A stretch of 64,000 nt of DNA from 2-12-FULL-35-23 sp965196985 (lineage in GTDB: Bacteria > Pseudomonadota > Gammaproteobacteria > UBA12402). The notes beneath the pieces were generated by a model. It did not search any database. It was given only the letters and a program-made list of their open reading frames with translations, and was not told the origin of the DNA. Positions 18,546-27,011 of this stretch are shown here, piece after piece; position 1 is the first letter of the stretch; each line of letters begins with the position of its first letter. Position numbers and translations under genes: made by a program. The stretch is from NCBI GenBank assembly GCA_965196985.1, contig CBDALO010000048.1, positions 1 to 64,000 of the forward strand, read 5' to 3'.

Positions 18546-19925
18546 ATGCCAGAAACCAACAAAACTTTCCACGTTATTAAAGATCCGGTACATGGCTCTA
18601 TGCAGTTTACTGAAATAGAGAACAACTGGATAAAGCCATTTATTGACAGCCCTAATTTCCAGCGTTTGCGTCATATTAAACAGCTTGGTTTAGCTGACTT
18701 GGTCTTTCCAGGGGCGGTGCACACGCGCTTTAATCATGCCCTAGGTTGCTGTTATATAGCTGGACAGATTGCTAGTAAACTCAATTTGCCATTAGCTGAT
18801 CGTAAGATGGTAATGATTGCAGGCTTATTACATGACATTGGTCATGGCCCTTTTTCCCATGCTTTTGAAGGGATCTTCCTCCAGAGCTCGATAAAGCATG
18901 AAGATTGGACACCTCTTTTCCTAAAAGAGTACTTATCTGAGGAATTTGTTCAGCACTTTAATGAACTTAATAGTGAGCACCCCCTAACGGTAGGGGAGTT
19001 ATCAACAATTAAGAACCTTATTATGCATCGAGAACAAAAACACAAGTTGCTTGCTGATATTGTTTCTTCTCAACTCGATGCTGATCGCTTAGATTATTTG
19101 CGTCGTGATGGGCACTTTTGCGGGGTAACTTACGGTGAGTATGATTTTCGTTGGTTGTTACATTGTTTAGCTGTAGTAACCAATAAAGAAGGAGAAAGGC
19201 GTTTAGGTATTACAGCTAAAGGAATTGGAGTTGTTGAACAATACTTAATGGCTAGACGCTTAATGATGAAAAACGTTTACCACAATGGTAATAAATATGC
19301 CGCAGAAATATTGCTAACGACTTTTTTACAGCACTTAGCTAATAGTATTTGGGGGAGAAATTTATTTGCTGAAGTAAAAGAAACAAATTTAGCTAAATTT
19401 CTACAGGCAGTAACTGATTACAATCATGCGGCTAAACAAACTCAAAATTTAGAGGTGCTTAGAAAAACCTTTTTGACAGAAAACTACCCTCTTTACAAGC
19501 GATTGTGTGATTATGATGTCTTTACTATGATTCGTTATCTAGCAGGGTTAGAGGTAGATGAGCCTGTGGTGCAGATTGCTAGGAGACTTTATTCAAGACA
19601 GTTACCTAAAGTTGTTTCAATTGAAGAAGGGCAGCTAGCAGAGGTGAAGTCGTTGATAAAAGAGCTTCAAAAAACTTATAACTTACAGCCTTGGCAGCTA
19701 TCGTTGATTGCCTTGCCGCACCAGTCTTATCTGGGCAGCCAAGACCCAATTTGGGTGACGAATAAATTTAATCAAGTGCGTAATTTGCAGGATGATTCAA
19801 TCGTTATTAGTGGTCTTTCTGATAAGTTAGAGCAGTCGCATTTAATTTTTATTGATAGGGATGTATTAAAACATAAAGCTATACAGAGCTTTTTTGCTGG
19901 GAGGCAGGTTTTTATAAAAATGTAG
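18546..19925 (+). CDS. HD-superfamily phosphohydrolase (dNTPase/SAMHD1-like)
   Basis: A 459-residue cytoplasmic metal-dependent phosphohydrolase. The HD signature is visible: RFNH (His 64), LLHDIGHGPFSHAFEG (HD at 96-97), and the distal Asp in SSQLDADRLDYLRRD (about 180). FQRLRHIKQLG and DPVHG near the N-terminus are typical of the group that includes the deoxynucleotide triphosphohydrolases and SAMHD1. The exact substrate cannot be read from sequence. It lies 58 nt after atpC in the same direction. The 200 bp that follow (19926-20127) contain no gene; an imperfect hairpin AAGCTTTAGTG / CACTACGCTT is seen around 20010-20035. Confidence 0.8.
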   Translation: MPETNKTFHVIKDPVHGSMQFTEIENNWIKPFIDSPNFQRLRHIKQLGLADLVFPGAVHTRFNHALGCCYIAGQIASKLNLPLADRKMVMIAGLLHDIGHGPFSHAFEGIFLQSSIKHEDWTPLFLKEYLSEEFVQHFNELNSEHPLTVGELSTIKNLIMHREQKHKLLADIVSSQLDADRLDYLRRDGHFCGVTYGEYDFRWLLHCLAVVTNKEGERRLGITAKGIGVVEQYLMARRLMMKNVYHNGNKYAAEILLTTFLQHLANSIWGRNLFAEVKETNLAKFLQAVTDYNHAAKQTQNLEVLRKTFLTENYPLYKRLCDYDVFTMIRYLAGLEVDEPVVQIARRLYSRQLPKVVSIEEGQLAEVKSLIKELQKTYNLQPWQLSLIALPHQSYLGSQDPIWVTNKFNQVRNLQDDSIVISGLSDKLEQSHLIFIDRDVLKHKAIQSFFAGRQVFIKM

Positions 19926-20127
19926 GTTGGCTCTGAGATGGCATTGATAGAACCTTAATAAACTATGGAGTAAGAAGCCATCGAAGGCCAACGTAACGAA
20001 GCGTGAGTAAGCTTTAGTGTCGACCCGCACTACGCTTGGGACCGACCTATCGTGCTAAGCTGGTTAGAAGCAACACTCTTTCTGAAATTTATGCTTCATT
20101 AGTTTATTTTGTTTTAGGGAAGAAACT

Positions 20128-20944
20128 TTGAAAAAACTATCAATTAACAAAACCATACTATTTAATTTATTACTGCTTTGTATTGCGGTTAATTTATTAA
20201 GTTTTGTCTACCTTAACTTTGCTAATCGGTCTGTACTATTTATGACAGACTATACACAAGTACATAAAATGGTTTTGTCGAAGCATTCACCTTATCAAAG
20301 CCACTTTTTTGCTTCTATAAAGCAGTCTCATGATAAGCCACTTGTGAAAATTAGCAGGACCAAAAACCTTAACACACCAACCATGAACTGGTTACAAAAA
20401 CCACTATTTAAACTAAGCAGGCTTCCTTACGAGAGTACATTAGCCTGGTTTCTACTTTCTTTGGTGTTGGTTCTAATTTCGGTGTACTTAATTTGGTTGG
20501 CATTAAGAGATCGAGGAAAAAGTGTTTTTAGTTTTTGGGCAGTAACCCTGCTGTTGCTGCTTTCCTGGGTTGCTTATACGTTTTTCTATTAGGGCAAAAC
20601 ACATTTTTGGTTATGCCTATTGTTGCTGCAGCTTTCTTGTGCGGTAGTAAAAACAAGCCATTACTTGCAGCGCTGTTACTAGGTGTGGCGGCAAGCCTAA
20701 AGCTATTTTTCTTACTATTTATTATTTTTTATTTGTTTAGAAGAGAGTGGAGGTTGGCTGCCAGCTTTCTAATTATCTTTATCCTTGCCTCTTGTTTAGG
20801 TTTTTTGATTACTCCCTAGCTATTTATAAGCAGTATTTTCTATTGTTGTTAAATAACAATGCACTTAAGCAAAGTTTTGCTATGTCTATCAATGCTTCCT
20901 TAACTGGTATGGTTTTTAAGTTTAATCATTATTTTGGCTGGGAA
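20128..20944 (+). pseudogene. GT87-like (DUF2029) membrane glycosyltransferase, 5' part
   Basis: Multi-pass membrane protein fragments in three successive frames: 20128-20585, 20586-20806 and 20807-20944. Loss of one T from T5 (20581-20585) and of one T from T6 (20801-20806) accounts for both shifts. With them repaired the chain reads ...WVAYTFLLGQNTFLVMP... and ...CLGFFDYSLAIYKQYF.... An N-terminal helix, a SPYQ loop (after HKMVLSKH) and the conserved GQN after a helix resemble the polyprenol-phosphate-dependent GT87/DUF2029 family. An ISKra4 copy then interrupts the gene at 20944. The family call is tentative; the membrane topology is clear. Confidence 0.55.
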
Positions 20945-22331
20945 GGGTGCTGCCTCTATATAATGTAGGCTATATTACTGCTGGCACGCCAAAATCATTA
21001 ACCTTCTCCCAAAACTGATCCCATCTTCCTTTAGTCTTTACTAGTGTTCTCAAGCATAAAACAATTTTCATTCCCTTGTCTTTCCAGCGCATTCCTGATC
21101 CGCCTAATCTTTGTTTAACAATTGTTTTACATGCTGCTTCAGTGACGCCAGAGCCAATTGGTGCATTCTGCTTAATCAAATTATGATACGACATTCGCTT
21201 TTCTTTAATATTATTTTCAAAATACGTAATTGTTCCTTCTAGCTTTTCTCTAAGCGATTTATTCAGTTTTTTATTTACATGCTCTTTAAGCTCAGCAAGT
21301 ATTCTACCTGCCGCACCTTTCTTGTGCTTTAAGTCATGACATCTCTCTTCGAGCCAAACATCACGCTCATCTCTTTCAGATTTTTTGGTAAATACTGCCT
21401 TTGATGCTTCGCCGAGATATTCAGTTGCATGCCAAAAATCTAAAATTTGCGTATCAGTATGTTTTTTTAGAAATGGCCAATTATTTTTTGCTCCATCAGC
21501 AACGCCAATTGTTTTAGCATCAGGGTAATATTTCTTTTTCAGCTTTATTTCCTTTTCAAGCCTATTAAAGAATTCATCTTTTCCATATTCTGGTGATGCT
21601 GCAACGTAGGTTGTGTGCAGGCGTTCACCATGCTTATCATACATGGAAATAGTTCCAACCATGCTTTCTCTATAACCATCATCAACGGTGAGAACATATG
21701 CACCATCTAAGCTAATACTTAGCATCTCAATGCCTGCATCAAGCTTTGGTTCTTCATATTCCCACTCAGCCTCTTTGGCTTGTGCAATACCGCCAACAAA
21801 ATCAGTTGCCCGTTGCAAGTATGAATGTGAGATTTTACGGTTATGATTGACCTTGAGATCATCAATAACACTAGGAGCAGGTAAGTTTGAGTATTTATGT
21901 GAGATTATTTTTGCAAATCGCGGTGTTGATCCTTGGATAATTCTAGCCTTATCTTCTAAAGGACAAAAGATCTTCCCGCCTTTAGAGGTTTGATAAACAT
22001 AACGCTTAACTCGAGCAACTCCATAAGGCGTTTGGTAATTTGCTTCATCTCTACTTCGTGCTGTTAGCTTTATTTTTCCAACATGGATAGGAGAGCCATC
22101 TGCATCAAACTTACTTAAAGCTTTTTCAGTGGCTAATGTTCCAACCTCATTAAGGCCGTCAAGAATTGCATCCTCACATTCAAGCATGGATCCTTTTAGT
22201 GGAAGCTTGAGCTCAATAGTTAATTCATTATTTTCATCAGAGATAATTCTAGCTGACATCCAAACACCATCCTTCATCATGTTAAAGTGTATATTATGCT
22301 ATATATTCTACATTATATAAAGGCAGCACCC
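20945..22331 (-). mobile_element. ISKra4-family element, copy 2 (complete)
   Basis: A 1387-bp element with 24-bp terminal inverted repeats GGGTGCTGCCTYTATATAATGTAG (one mismatch is quoted as Y). The 8-bp target duplication GCTGGGAA is at 20937-20944 and 22332-22339. The transposase frame is intact on the minus strand. Removal restores HYFGWEWPLLWL in frame within the membrane glycosyltransferase. Confidence 0.94.
20970..22280 (-). CDS. ISKra4-family transposase
   Basis: A 436-residue DDE-type transposase. The catalytic core lies in the middle and C-terminal parts: ISLDGAYVLTVDDG (first Asp, about 170), GVADGAKNNWPFLKK (second Asp, about 245) and APIGSGVTEAACKTIVKQRL (Glu, about 380), followed by GMRWKDKGMKIVLCLRTL. 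The start ATG lies 51 bp inside the right end, and the stop TAG sits at the inner edge of the left inverted repeat. The frame is intact, so it may be active. It differs from copy 3 by a few residues only. Confidence 0.92.
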   Translation of the reverse strand: MMKDGVWMSARIISDENNELTIELKLPLKGSMLECEDAILDGLNEVGTLATEKALSKFDADGSPIHVGKIKLTARSRDEANYQTPYGVARVKRYVYQTSKGGKIFCPLEDKARIIQGSTPRFAKIISHKYSNLPAPSVIDDLKVNHNRKISHSYLQRATDFVGGIAQAKEAEWEYEEPKLDAGIEMLSISLDGAYVLTVDDGYRESMVGTISMYDKHGERLHTTYVAASPEYGKDEFFNRLEKEIKLKKKYYPDAKTIGVADGAKNNWPFLKKHTDTQILDFWHATEYLGEASKAVFTKKSERDERDVWLEERCHDLKHKKGAAGRILAELKEHVNKKLNKSLREKLEGTITYFENNIKEKRMSYHNLIKQNAPIGSGVTEAACKTIVKQRLGGSGMRWKDKGMKIVLCLRTLVKTKGRWDQFWEKVNDFGVPAVI

Positions 22332-22339
22332 GCTGGGAA

Positions 22340-22912
22340 TGGCCTTTGCTGTGGTTGAGGGTATTGGTGTTATTGCTATCATTAGGTCTATTAGCCATTT
22401 ATGCTAAGCTTGTGGCTTCTACTAGGCTGGCAAAAACAAGTGGGTTTCAATTTGGCTTTAGTATTACTTTAATTGTTTGTTTGTTGTTATCACCACTAGG
22501 TTGGCTCTATTACTTTCCTTTTTTATTGATTCCTTTCTTGGTGGCTTGTTGTGGTTTAGCACAGCGTAAAGTGAATCTGTTAATTTACTTTTTGTTACTG
22601 GTGGTTTTCTTATTGCCATTTTTTGCGCTTATCCAATCACAAAATAGCTTTTTGTTATTAGTAAAAATAGTAGCTTTGCCACTAAGCTTAATAGTATTGT
22701 TAGTAGTTAATATATTGACTTATTATCGACAAGAAACAGCTGCCATCTGGCTTCGACCTCAATTAAAAGGGGTGATTTTAATTTGTTTATTGGCGGTCGT
22801 GGTGAGTGTGGTTTTATTTTATTATCAAGTTGGGGTAACTTATTTGTTCAGTCCAAAAGCGTTAGTATTACAGCTTTCTCAATTACAGAACCACTGGTTT
22901 ATCGCAAACTAA
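22340..22912 (+). pseudogene. GT87-like membrane glycosyltransferase, 3' part
   Basis: The continuation of the gene from 20128 after the ISKra4 insertion. Five or so hydrophobic helices are seen (LLWLRVLVLLLSLGLLAIY, FGFSITLIVCLLLSPLGWLY, LLIYFLLLVVFLLPFFAL and others). SPLGWLYYFPFLLIPFL is typical of the late helices of this family. It ends at TAA 22912, just before a strong hairpin. With three lesions in total the gene is almost certainly non-functional unless the T-run shifts are sequencing artefacts. Confidence 0.6.
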
Positions 22913-22916
22913 TAAA

Positions 22917-22943
22917 CCACGAGCTAAATTATTTAGCTCGTGG
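22917..22943. terminator. Hairpin after the membrane glycosyltransferase gene
   Basis: CCACGAGCTAAA (22917-22928) pairs perfectly with TTTAGCTCGTGG (22932-22943) around a 3-nt loop, 4 nt after the stop codon. There is no U-tract on the plus strand; on the minus strand a short TTTATT follows. It probably acts as a transcription end or RNA-stability hairpin between convergent genes. Confidence 0.5.
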
Positions 22944-23009
22944 TCGTGGGTTAACGCGGTTTAGGTTGTGGAATAGACATCGAGAAGCTCCTTATGCTAA
23001 AGCTAAATA

Positions 23010-23108
23010 GGTTTGCTGCACATTAACTTAATTAAGTTGCTCTTAAAGTTAAGAGCTTCGAGTGTTCAATCGAACACGATAGGGAATTAAAACCTTATGC
23101 AGCAAACC
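23010..23108. other. Multibranched palindromic element (99 bp)
   Basis: An 11-bp outer stem GGTTTGCTGCA (23010-23020) / TGCAGCAAACC (23098-23108) encloses three successive hairpins: AACTTAATTAAGTT (23025-23038), GCTCTTA..TAAGAGC (23039-23056) and GTGTTC..GAACAC (23062-23077). It lies between convergent genes. It could be a structured RNA, a bidirectional terminator cluster or a mobile palindrome. The rest of 22944-23176 has no gene that I can support. Confidence 0.5.
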
Positions 23109-23176
23109 CTAACTTAATGCTAGCAGAGATTATTTTTTCTGCTTGGCGCATTCGTGTGGTAAGTCACAGAGCCTTG

Positions 23177-23725
23177 CTAAGCCATTGTTTTAATAAGGTG
23201 GTCAGCAGCCTGAGGCAAGTTTTCTGCAAGCAAAGTTTTTTGTAGAAAGTGTTTGTACTGTTTCGCAGTTTGTAAACCGTTACCCGTCATAACCAAGAGG
23301 GTTTTTGCATTAACAGCAAGGCCTGCTTCAATATCTCGGCATGAATCACCAATTAATGTAGCTTTTGCTAGGTCTAGCTGGTGCTCTTGAGCTGCTTGTA
23401 GTAGCAAGCCGGGTTTTGGTTTTCGACAGGAACAATGTTCATCAGGATGATGAGGGCAAAAGTAAATAGCTTTAATTTTTCCACCAGCCGCTTGAACCTC
23501 TGCTAACATTTTTTGATGGATAGCATTTAGTGTTTCTAAAGAATAAAGGCCGCGCCCAACGCCTGATTGGTTAGTAATAATAAACAAAGTAAAGCCTGCT
23601 TGGGTTAGCTTAGCAATAGCTTCTAGACTGCCAGGCAAAGCCTGCCATTCATCAGGAGTTTTAATGTAATCTGGTGAGTCAGCATTAATAACACCGTCCC
23701 TGTCTAAAAAAATCACTTTGTTCAT
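23177..23725 (-). CDS. gmhB: D-glycero-beta-D-manno-heptose 1,7-bisphosphate 7-phosphatase
   Basis: A 182-residue HAD-superfamily phosphatase that removes the C7 phosphate in ADP-heptose synthesis for the LPS inner core. Motif I FLDRDGVIN (Asp 8 and Asp 10), motif II ITNQSGVGRG (about 50), the zinc-binding loop CPHHPDEHCSCRKPKPG (about 92-108), and IGDSCRDIEAG (about 132) are present. Length and the zinc loop separate it from histidinol phosphatase. It is 13 nt downstream of glyS on the same strand, an arrangement also found in other gammaproteobacteria. Confidence 0.93.
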   Translation of the reverse strand: MNKVIFLDRDGVINADSPDYIKTPDEWQALPGSLEAIAKLTQAGFTLFIITNQSGVGRGLYSLETLNAIHQKMLAEVQAAGGKIKAIYFCPHHPDEHCSCRKPKPGLLLQAAQEHQLDLAKATLIGDSCRDIEAGLAVNAKTLLVMTGNGLQTAKQYKHFLQKTLLAENLPQAADHLIKTMA

Positions 23726-23738
23726 AACATATTAATCC

Positions 23739-25799
23739 TTAAACTTGTAACAACGAAATATCTGCTACCTTTAAGAATAGTTGTCGTAACTGACTAAGCA
23801 ATGCTAATCGATTTGTTCGCAAGCGCTCGTTATCAACCATAACCATAACGTCTGTAAAAAACTGATCAATGGGTGTGTTGAGCTCAGCAAGCTGGGCTAA
23901 AGATTGCTGATAGTCAAGCGAGTTGATTTCATGAGATTTTTTTTCTATGCCTTTGGCAAGTGCAACTTCAGCTTTATCTTTGAGTAGGTTAGCATCAAGT
24001 TTAAGCGACATGGCTTCTGCTTGCTGTTTGTTAAGTATATTACTGACTCGCTTGTTGGCAGTAGCAAGATTAGCAGCTTCAGGTAAGGAAAGAAAAGCAT
24101 TGACTGCATCAAGTCGTTTTTTAAAGTCTAATGGTTTAGAAATCTGTCTGGCAGCAACGGCATCAAAGACGTCTGCCCGTATTCTCTCCTTGCGAGCCCA
24201 GTGTTTTAGGCGCTCAATGCAGAAGGTAAGCGTTTGCTCCGCTGTATCAGGGTTGGTGAGCTTGTCAGCGTAAAGTGAGGTTGCCAAAGAAATTAATAGT
24301 CGCAAGTCAAGTTCGAGCTCTTTTTCAATAATGATGCGTAAGATACCAAGGCTTGCACGACGTAAACCAAAAGGGTCCTTCTCTCCACTGGGGATTTTGT
24401 TAATACCAAAGATACCTACTAAAGTATCTAGACGATCAGCAATAGCGAGTACTTGTCCAACTTTGCAGACAGGAAGCTCATCACCAGAAAATCGGGGGCG
24501 GTATTGTTCATCTAGTGCGTTTGCCACCTCATCTGTTTCACCGTCATGTTGAGCATAATAACACCCCATAGTGCCTTGAAGTTCAGGAAACTCACCTACC
24601 ATCTCCGTAACTAAGTCAGCCTTGCAAAGCGAAGCGGCACGTTTGCAAAGGCTGGTGTCGATATTTAGCATGCTAGCAATCGACTCAGCAAGTGCCATAA
24701 CGCGTTGAGTTTTATCTTGTAATGAGCCAAGTTGCTTTTGGAAAACAATATGAGCTAGTTGTTCACTGCGCTTTTCTAGAGTGATTTTTTTATCAACCTC
24801 ATAAAAAAACTCGGCATCAGCCAAGCGAGCGCGAGTAACTTTCTCGTTGCCATGAATAACTTTTTTAGCTTCTTTGCTATCAATATTGCTGAGTAAAACA
24901 AAATGGGGTAGGAGATTGCCTGCTTTGTCAGTAAGTGGGAAATATTTTTGATGAGTTTCCATGGAAAGGATTAGCGCTTCTTTAGGAACTTGTAGAAAGC
25001 GTTTATCAAAGGAGCCAACTAAAGGAACTGGCCATTCAACCAAGCTGGTTACTTCTTCAAGTAAGCTCTCTGGAATAATTGCAACGGCATTCTTTTTGTC
25101 AGCCTCTGCAGTAATCATTTGACGAATTAGTGCCTTGCGTTCGGAGTAATCAACGATAACGTGAGCTTGGCGAAGTTGCTCAGCGTAATTGTTGGTATCG
25201 ATAATGATTGCTTCTGGGTGGTGGAAGCGATGACCAATTGTAGTTGCTGTAGTTTTAATGCCAAAAAATTCACAGGCGACCACTTTGTTATTAAAGAGCA
25301 TAACTACATTATGTGCTGGGCGAATAAAGCTATAGTGACCCGTGCCCCATTTCATAAGCTTAGGAATAGGGAGTTTATTTAGTGCTTGTTGAAAGATAGA
25401 GGGTAGTAATTCAGTGCTAGCTTGGCCAGGTTGTATTGTGTGATAAAATAACCATGCGCCTTTATTTGTTGTTAAAGTTTCTGCTTGGTTAAGCTCGATA
25501 CCACAAGACTTGGCAAAACCTAAAGCTGCTTTGGTTGGGTTGCCATCAGCATCGCAAGCAGCATTGAGCGCTGGGCCGCGGCGTTCGACGGTTTTATCAG
25601 CTTGTTGAGTGTCAAGCGCTTGAATGGTTATGGCCAGACGCCTTGGCGAAGCATAGCTATTAAGAGAGTCATAGCTGAGGCATGCTTGCTCTAACCCTGC
25701 CATAACATTAGCTTTAAAGGATTGTTCTAATTTAGCTAAAGCCTTTGGTGGAAGCTCTTCTGTTAGTAGTTCAAAAAGAAAGTCAGCTTTATTGGTCAT
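23739..25799 (-). CDS. glyS: Glycyl-tRNA synthetase beta subunit
   Basis: A 686-residue beta subunit of the alpha2beta2 class II enzyme that charges tRNA-Gly, carrying the tRNA-recognition domains. The N-terminal FLFELLTEELPPKAL and the middle block RARLADAEFFYEVDKK are family signatures, with DPFGLRRASLGILRI near 490 in the HD-like region. Length is standard. The start ATG overlaps the glyQ stop (ATGA), so the two subunits are translationally coupled. Confidence 0.97.
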   Translation of the reverse strand: MTNKADFLFELLTEELPPKALAKLEQSFKANVMAGLEQACLSYDSLNSYASPRRLAITIQALDTQQADKTVERRGPALNAACDADGNPTKAALGFAKSCGIELNQAETLTTNKGAWLFYHTIQPGQASTELLPSIFQQALNKLPIPKLMKWGTGHYSFIRPAHNVVMLFNNKVVACEFFGIKTTATTIGHRFHHPEAIIIDTNNYAEQLRQAHVIVDYSERKALIRQMITAEADKKNAVAIIPESLLEEVTSLVEWPVPLVGSFDKRFLQVPKEALILSMETHQKYFPLTDKAGNLLPHFVLLSNIDSKEAKKVIHGNEKVTRARLADAEFFYEVDKKITLEKRSEQLAHIVFQKQLGSLQDKTQRVMALAESIASMLNIDTSLCKRAASLCKADLVTEMVGEFPELQGTMGCYYAQHDGETDEVANALDEQYRPRFSGDELPVCKVGQVLAIADRLDTLVGIFGINKIPSGEKDPFGLRRASLGILRIIIEKELELDLRLLISLATSLYADKLTNPDTAEQTLTFCIERLKHWARKERIRADVFDAVAARQISKPLDFKKRLDAVNAFLSLPEAANLATANKRVSNILNKQQAEAMSLKLDANLLKDKAEVALAKGIEKKSHEINSLDYQQSLAQLAELNTPIDQFFTDVMVMVDNERLRTNRLALLSQLRQLFLKVADISLLQV

Positions 25800-26719
25800 G
25801 CGGTAGCGTCCTGTTTTTGTTGTAAGCGCGGAAAGCCAAGTTGCTCACGTTTAGCATAATAGCTTTCAGCAACTAATTTAGCTAAGCGGCGTACTTTAAG
25901 GATATACCCTTGTCGCTCTGTGACAGAAATGGCGTGACGAGCATCGAGAAGGTTAAAGCAGTGCGAAGCCTTTACCATCATTTCATAGGCGGGTAGTGGT
26001 AACTCAAGAGCAATGAGCTTGTCACACTGTTCTTCATAGTAAGAAAATAAGCTAAACAATTGCTCTACGTCAGCGTGTTTAAAATTATAAGCTGACATTT
26101 CGATTTCATTTTGTTTAAAAATATCACCATAAGTTACAATGCCGCTTGGTGTTTTGGTCCAAACTAAATCGAGAATATTGTCGACACCTTGTAGGTACAT
26201 TGCTAATCGTTCTAAACCATAAGTAAGTTCACCAGTAATTGGCTTACAATTAAGGCCACCGACTTGTTGGAAGTAAGTGAACTGAGTGATTTCCATGCCA
26301 TCTTGCCAAACTTCCCAGCCTAAACCCCAAGCTCCTAGAGTTGGTGATTCCCAATTATCTTCGACAAAGCGAATATCATGAACGAGTGGGTCGATGCCAA
26401 GTGCTTTAAGTGAGCCAAGGTAGAGATCTTGTAAATTGTCGGGTGAGGGTTTGAGTACCACCTGGAACTGATAATAGTGCTGTACACGATTGGGATTTTC
26501 ACCGTAACGCCCATCAGTAGGGCGACGACAAGGTTGGGCATAAGCTGCGTACCAGGGCTCAGGGCCTATAGCCTGCAAAAAGGTTGCAGGGTGAAATGTT
26601 CCTGCACCCACTTCGAGATCAAGAGGTTGCATAATAGCGCAGCCTTGCTTCGACCAATAGTTAGTCAAGGTGAGAATAATTTCTTGAAAAGTGAGTACGC
26701 GGCTATTGTTGTTGCCCAT
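25796..26719 (-). CDS. glyQ: Glycyl-tRNA synthetase alpha subunit
   Basis: A 307-residue catalytic subunit. TFQEIILTLTNYWSKQGC at the N-terminus, QPCRRPTDGRYGENPNRVQHY (quoted to 20: PCRRPTDGRYGENPNRVQHY) near 80, and VGGLNCKPITGELTYGLERL (motif 3, about 152-171) are classic. It forms the active site with glyS. It is the first gene of glyQ-glyS-gmhB. ATG 26719 lies about 31 nt after a perfect -10 box on the same strand. Confidence 0.97.
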   Translation of the reverse strand: MGNNNSRVLTFQEIILTLTNYWSKQGCAIMQPLDLEVGAGTFHPATFLQAIGPEPWYAAYAQPCRRPTDGRYGENPNRVQHYYQFQVVLKPSPDNLQDLYLGSLKALGIDPLVHDIRFVEDNWESPTLGAWGLGWEVWQDGMEITQFTYFQQVGGLNCKPITGELTYGLERLAMYLQGVDNILDLVWTKTPSGIVTYGDIFKQNEIEMSAYNFKHADVEQLFSLFSYYEEQCDKLIALELPLPAYEMMVKASHCFNLLDARHAISVTERQGYILKVRRLAKLVAESYYAKREQLGFPRLQQKQDATA

Positions 26720-26749
26720 GATTTTGCCTTCTGCTAAAACAAACGGGCA

Positions 26750-26778
26750 ATTATAGCGCGAGAATGCCTGGCTGTAAC
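26750..26778 (-). promoter_or_regulatory. Promoter of glyQ-glyS-gmhB
   Basis: Read on the minus strand, GTTACA (26773-26778) and a perfect TATAAT (26750-26755) are separated by 17 bp. The predicted start of transcription is about 25 nt before the glyQ ATG. A CCTGG..CCAGG palindrome overlaps the -35 box. Confidence 0.6.
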
Positions 26779-26838
26779 CAGGATTCAGTCGGCAGGTATC
26801 AGGATGTAGGTTTTCTTAATTCAAAAAACAGTTACTTA

Positions 26839-26913
26839 CTGATTTGCATATGGCTTTTGCGTAAGTAAAGTGCAGCGTAGCGAGCCATGGAGCAAAAGCA
26901 ATGTATAAATCAG
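26839..26913 (+). repeat. 75-bp hairpin repeat, copy 1
   Basis: The arms CTGATTTGCATATGGCTTTTG (given here for position; left arm 26839-26859) and its near-complement at 26893-26913 enclose a 33-nt loop. The loop differs at only one base from the copy at 37131-37205. The middle of both arms differs between the copies while pairing is largely kept. It lies upstream of the lipoprotein gene, divergent from glyQ. The remaining sequence in 26779-27011 shows nothing else I can name. Confidence 0.7.
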
Positions 26914-27011
26914 TTTAAGTCAGCTTTTTCCAGGTTTTAGCGGTCTTGCTTCGCGTATGTGGGCTCGTTAGTATAAAGTCCTATTGGAGTTATAAAAAGG
27001 ATTGAACCATT

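Noticed and set aside
22783..23010. 75-residue ORF overlapping the end of the GT87-like gene
   Set aside because: It is out of frame with a clear membrane-protein sequence and runs through the hairpin; nothing supports it as a gene.
23062..23077. TTCAATC in a hairpin resembling a tRNA T-loop
   Set aside because: The bases on either side do not form a T-stem around it, and no acceptor, D or anticodon arms of the right size are present.
24331..24552. Plus-strand ORFs opposite glyS, pit and other minus-strand genes
   Set aside because: They are antisense shadows of strongly conserved genes, without ribosome-binding sites or protein-like composition.
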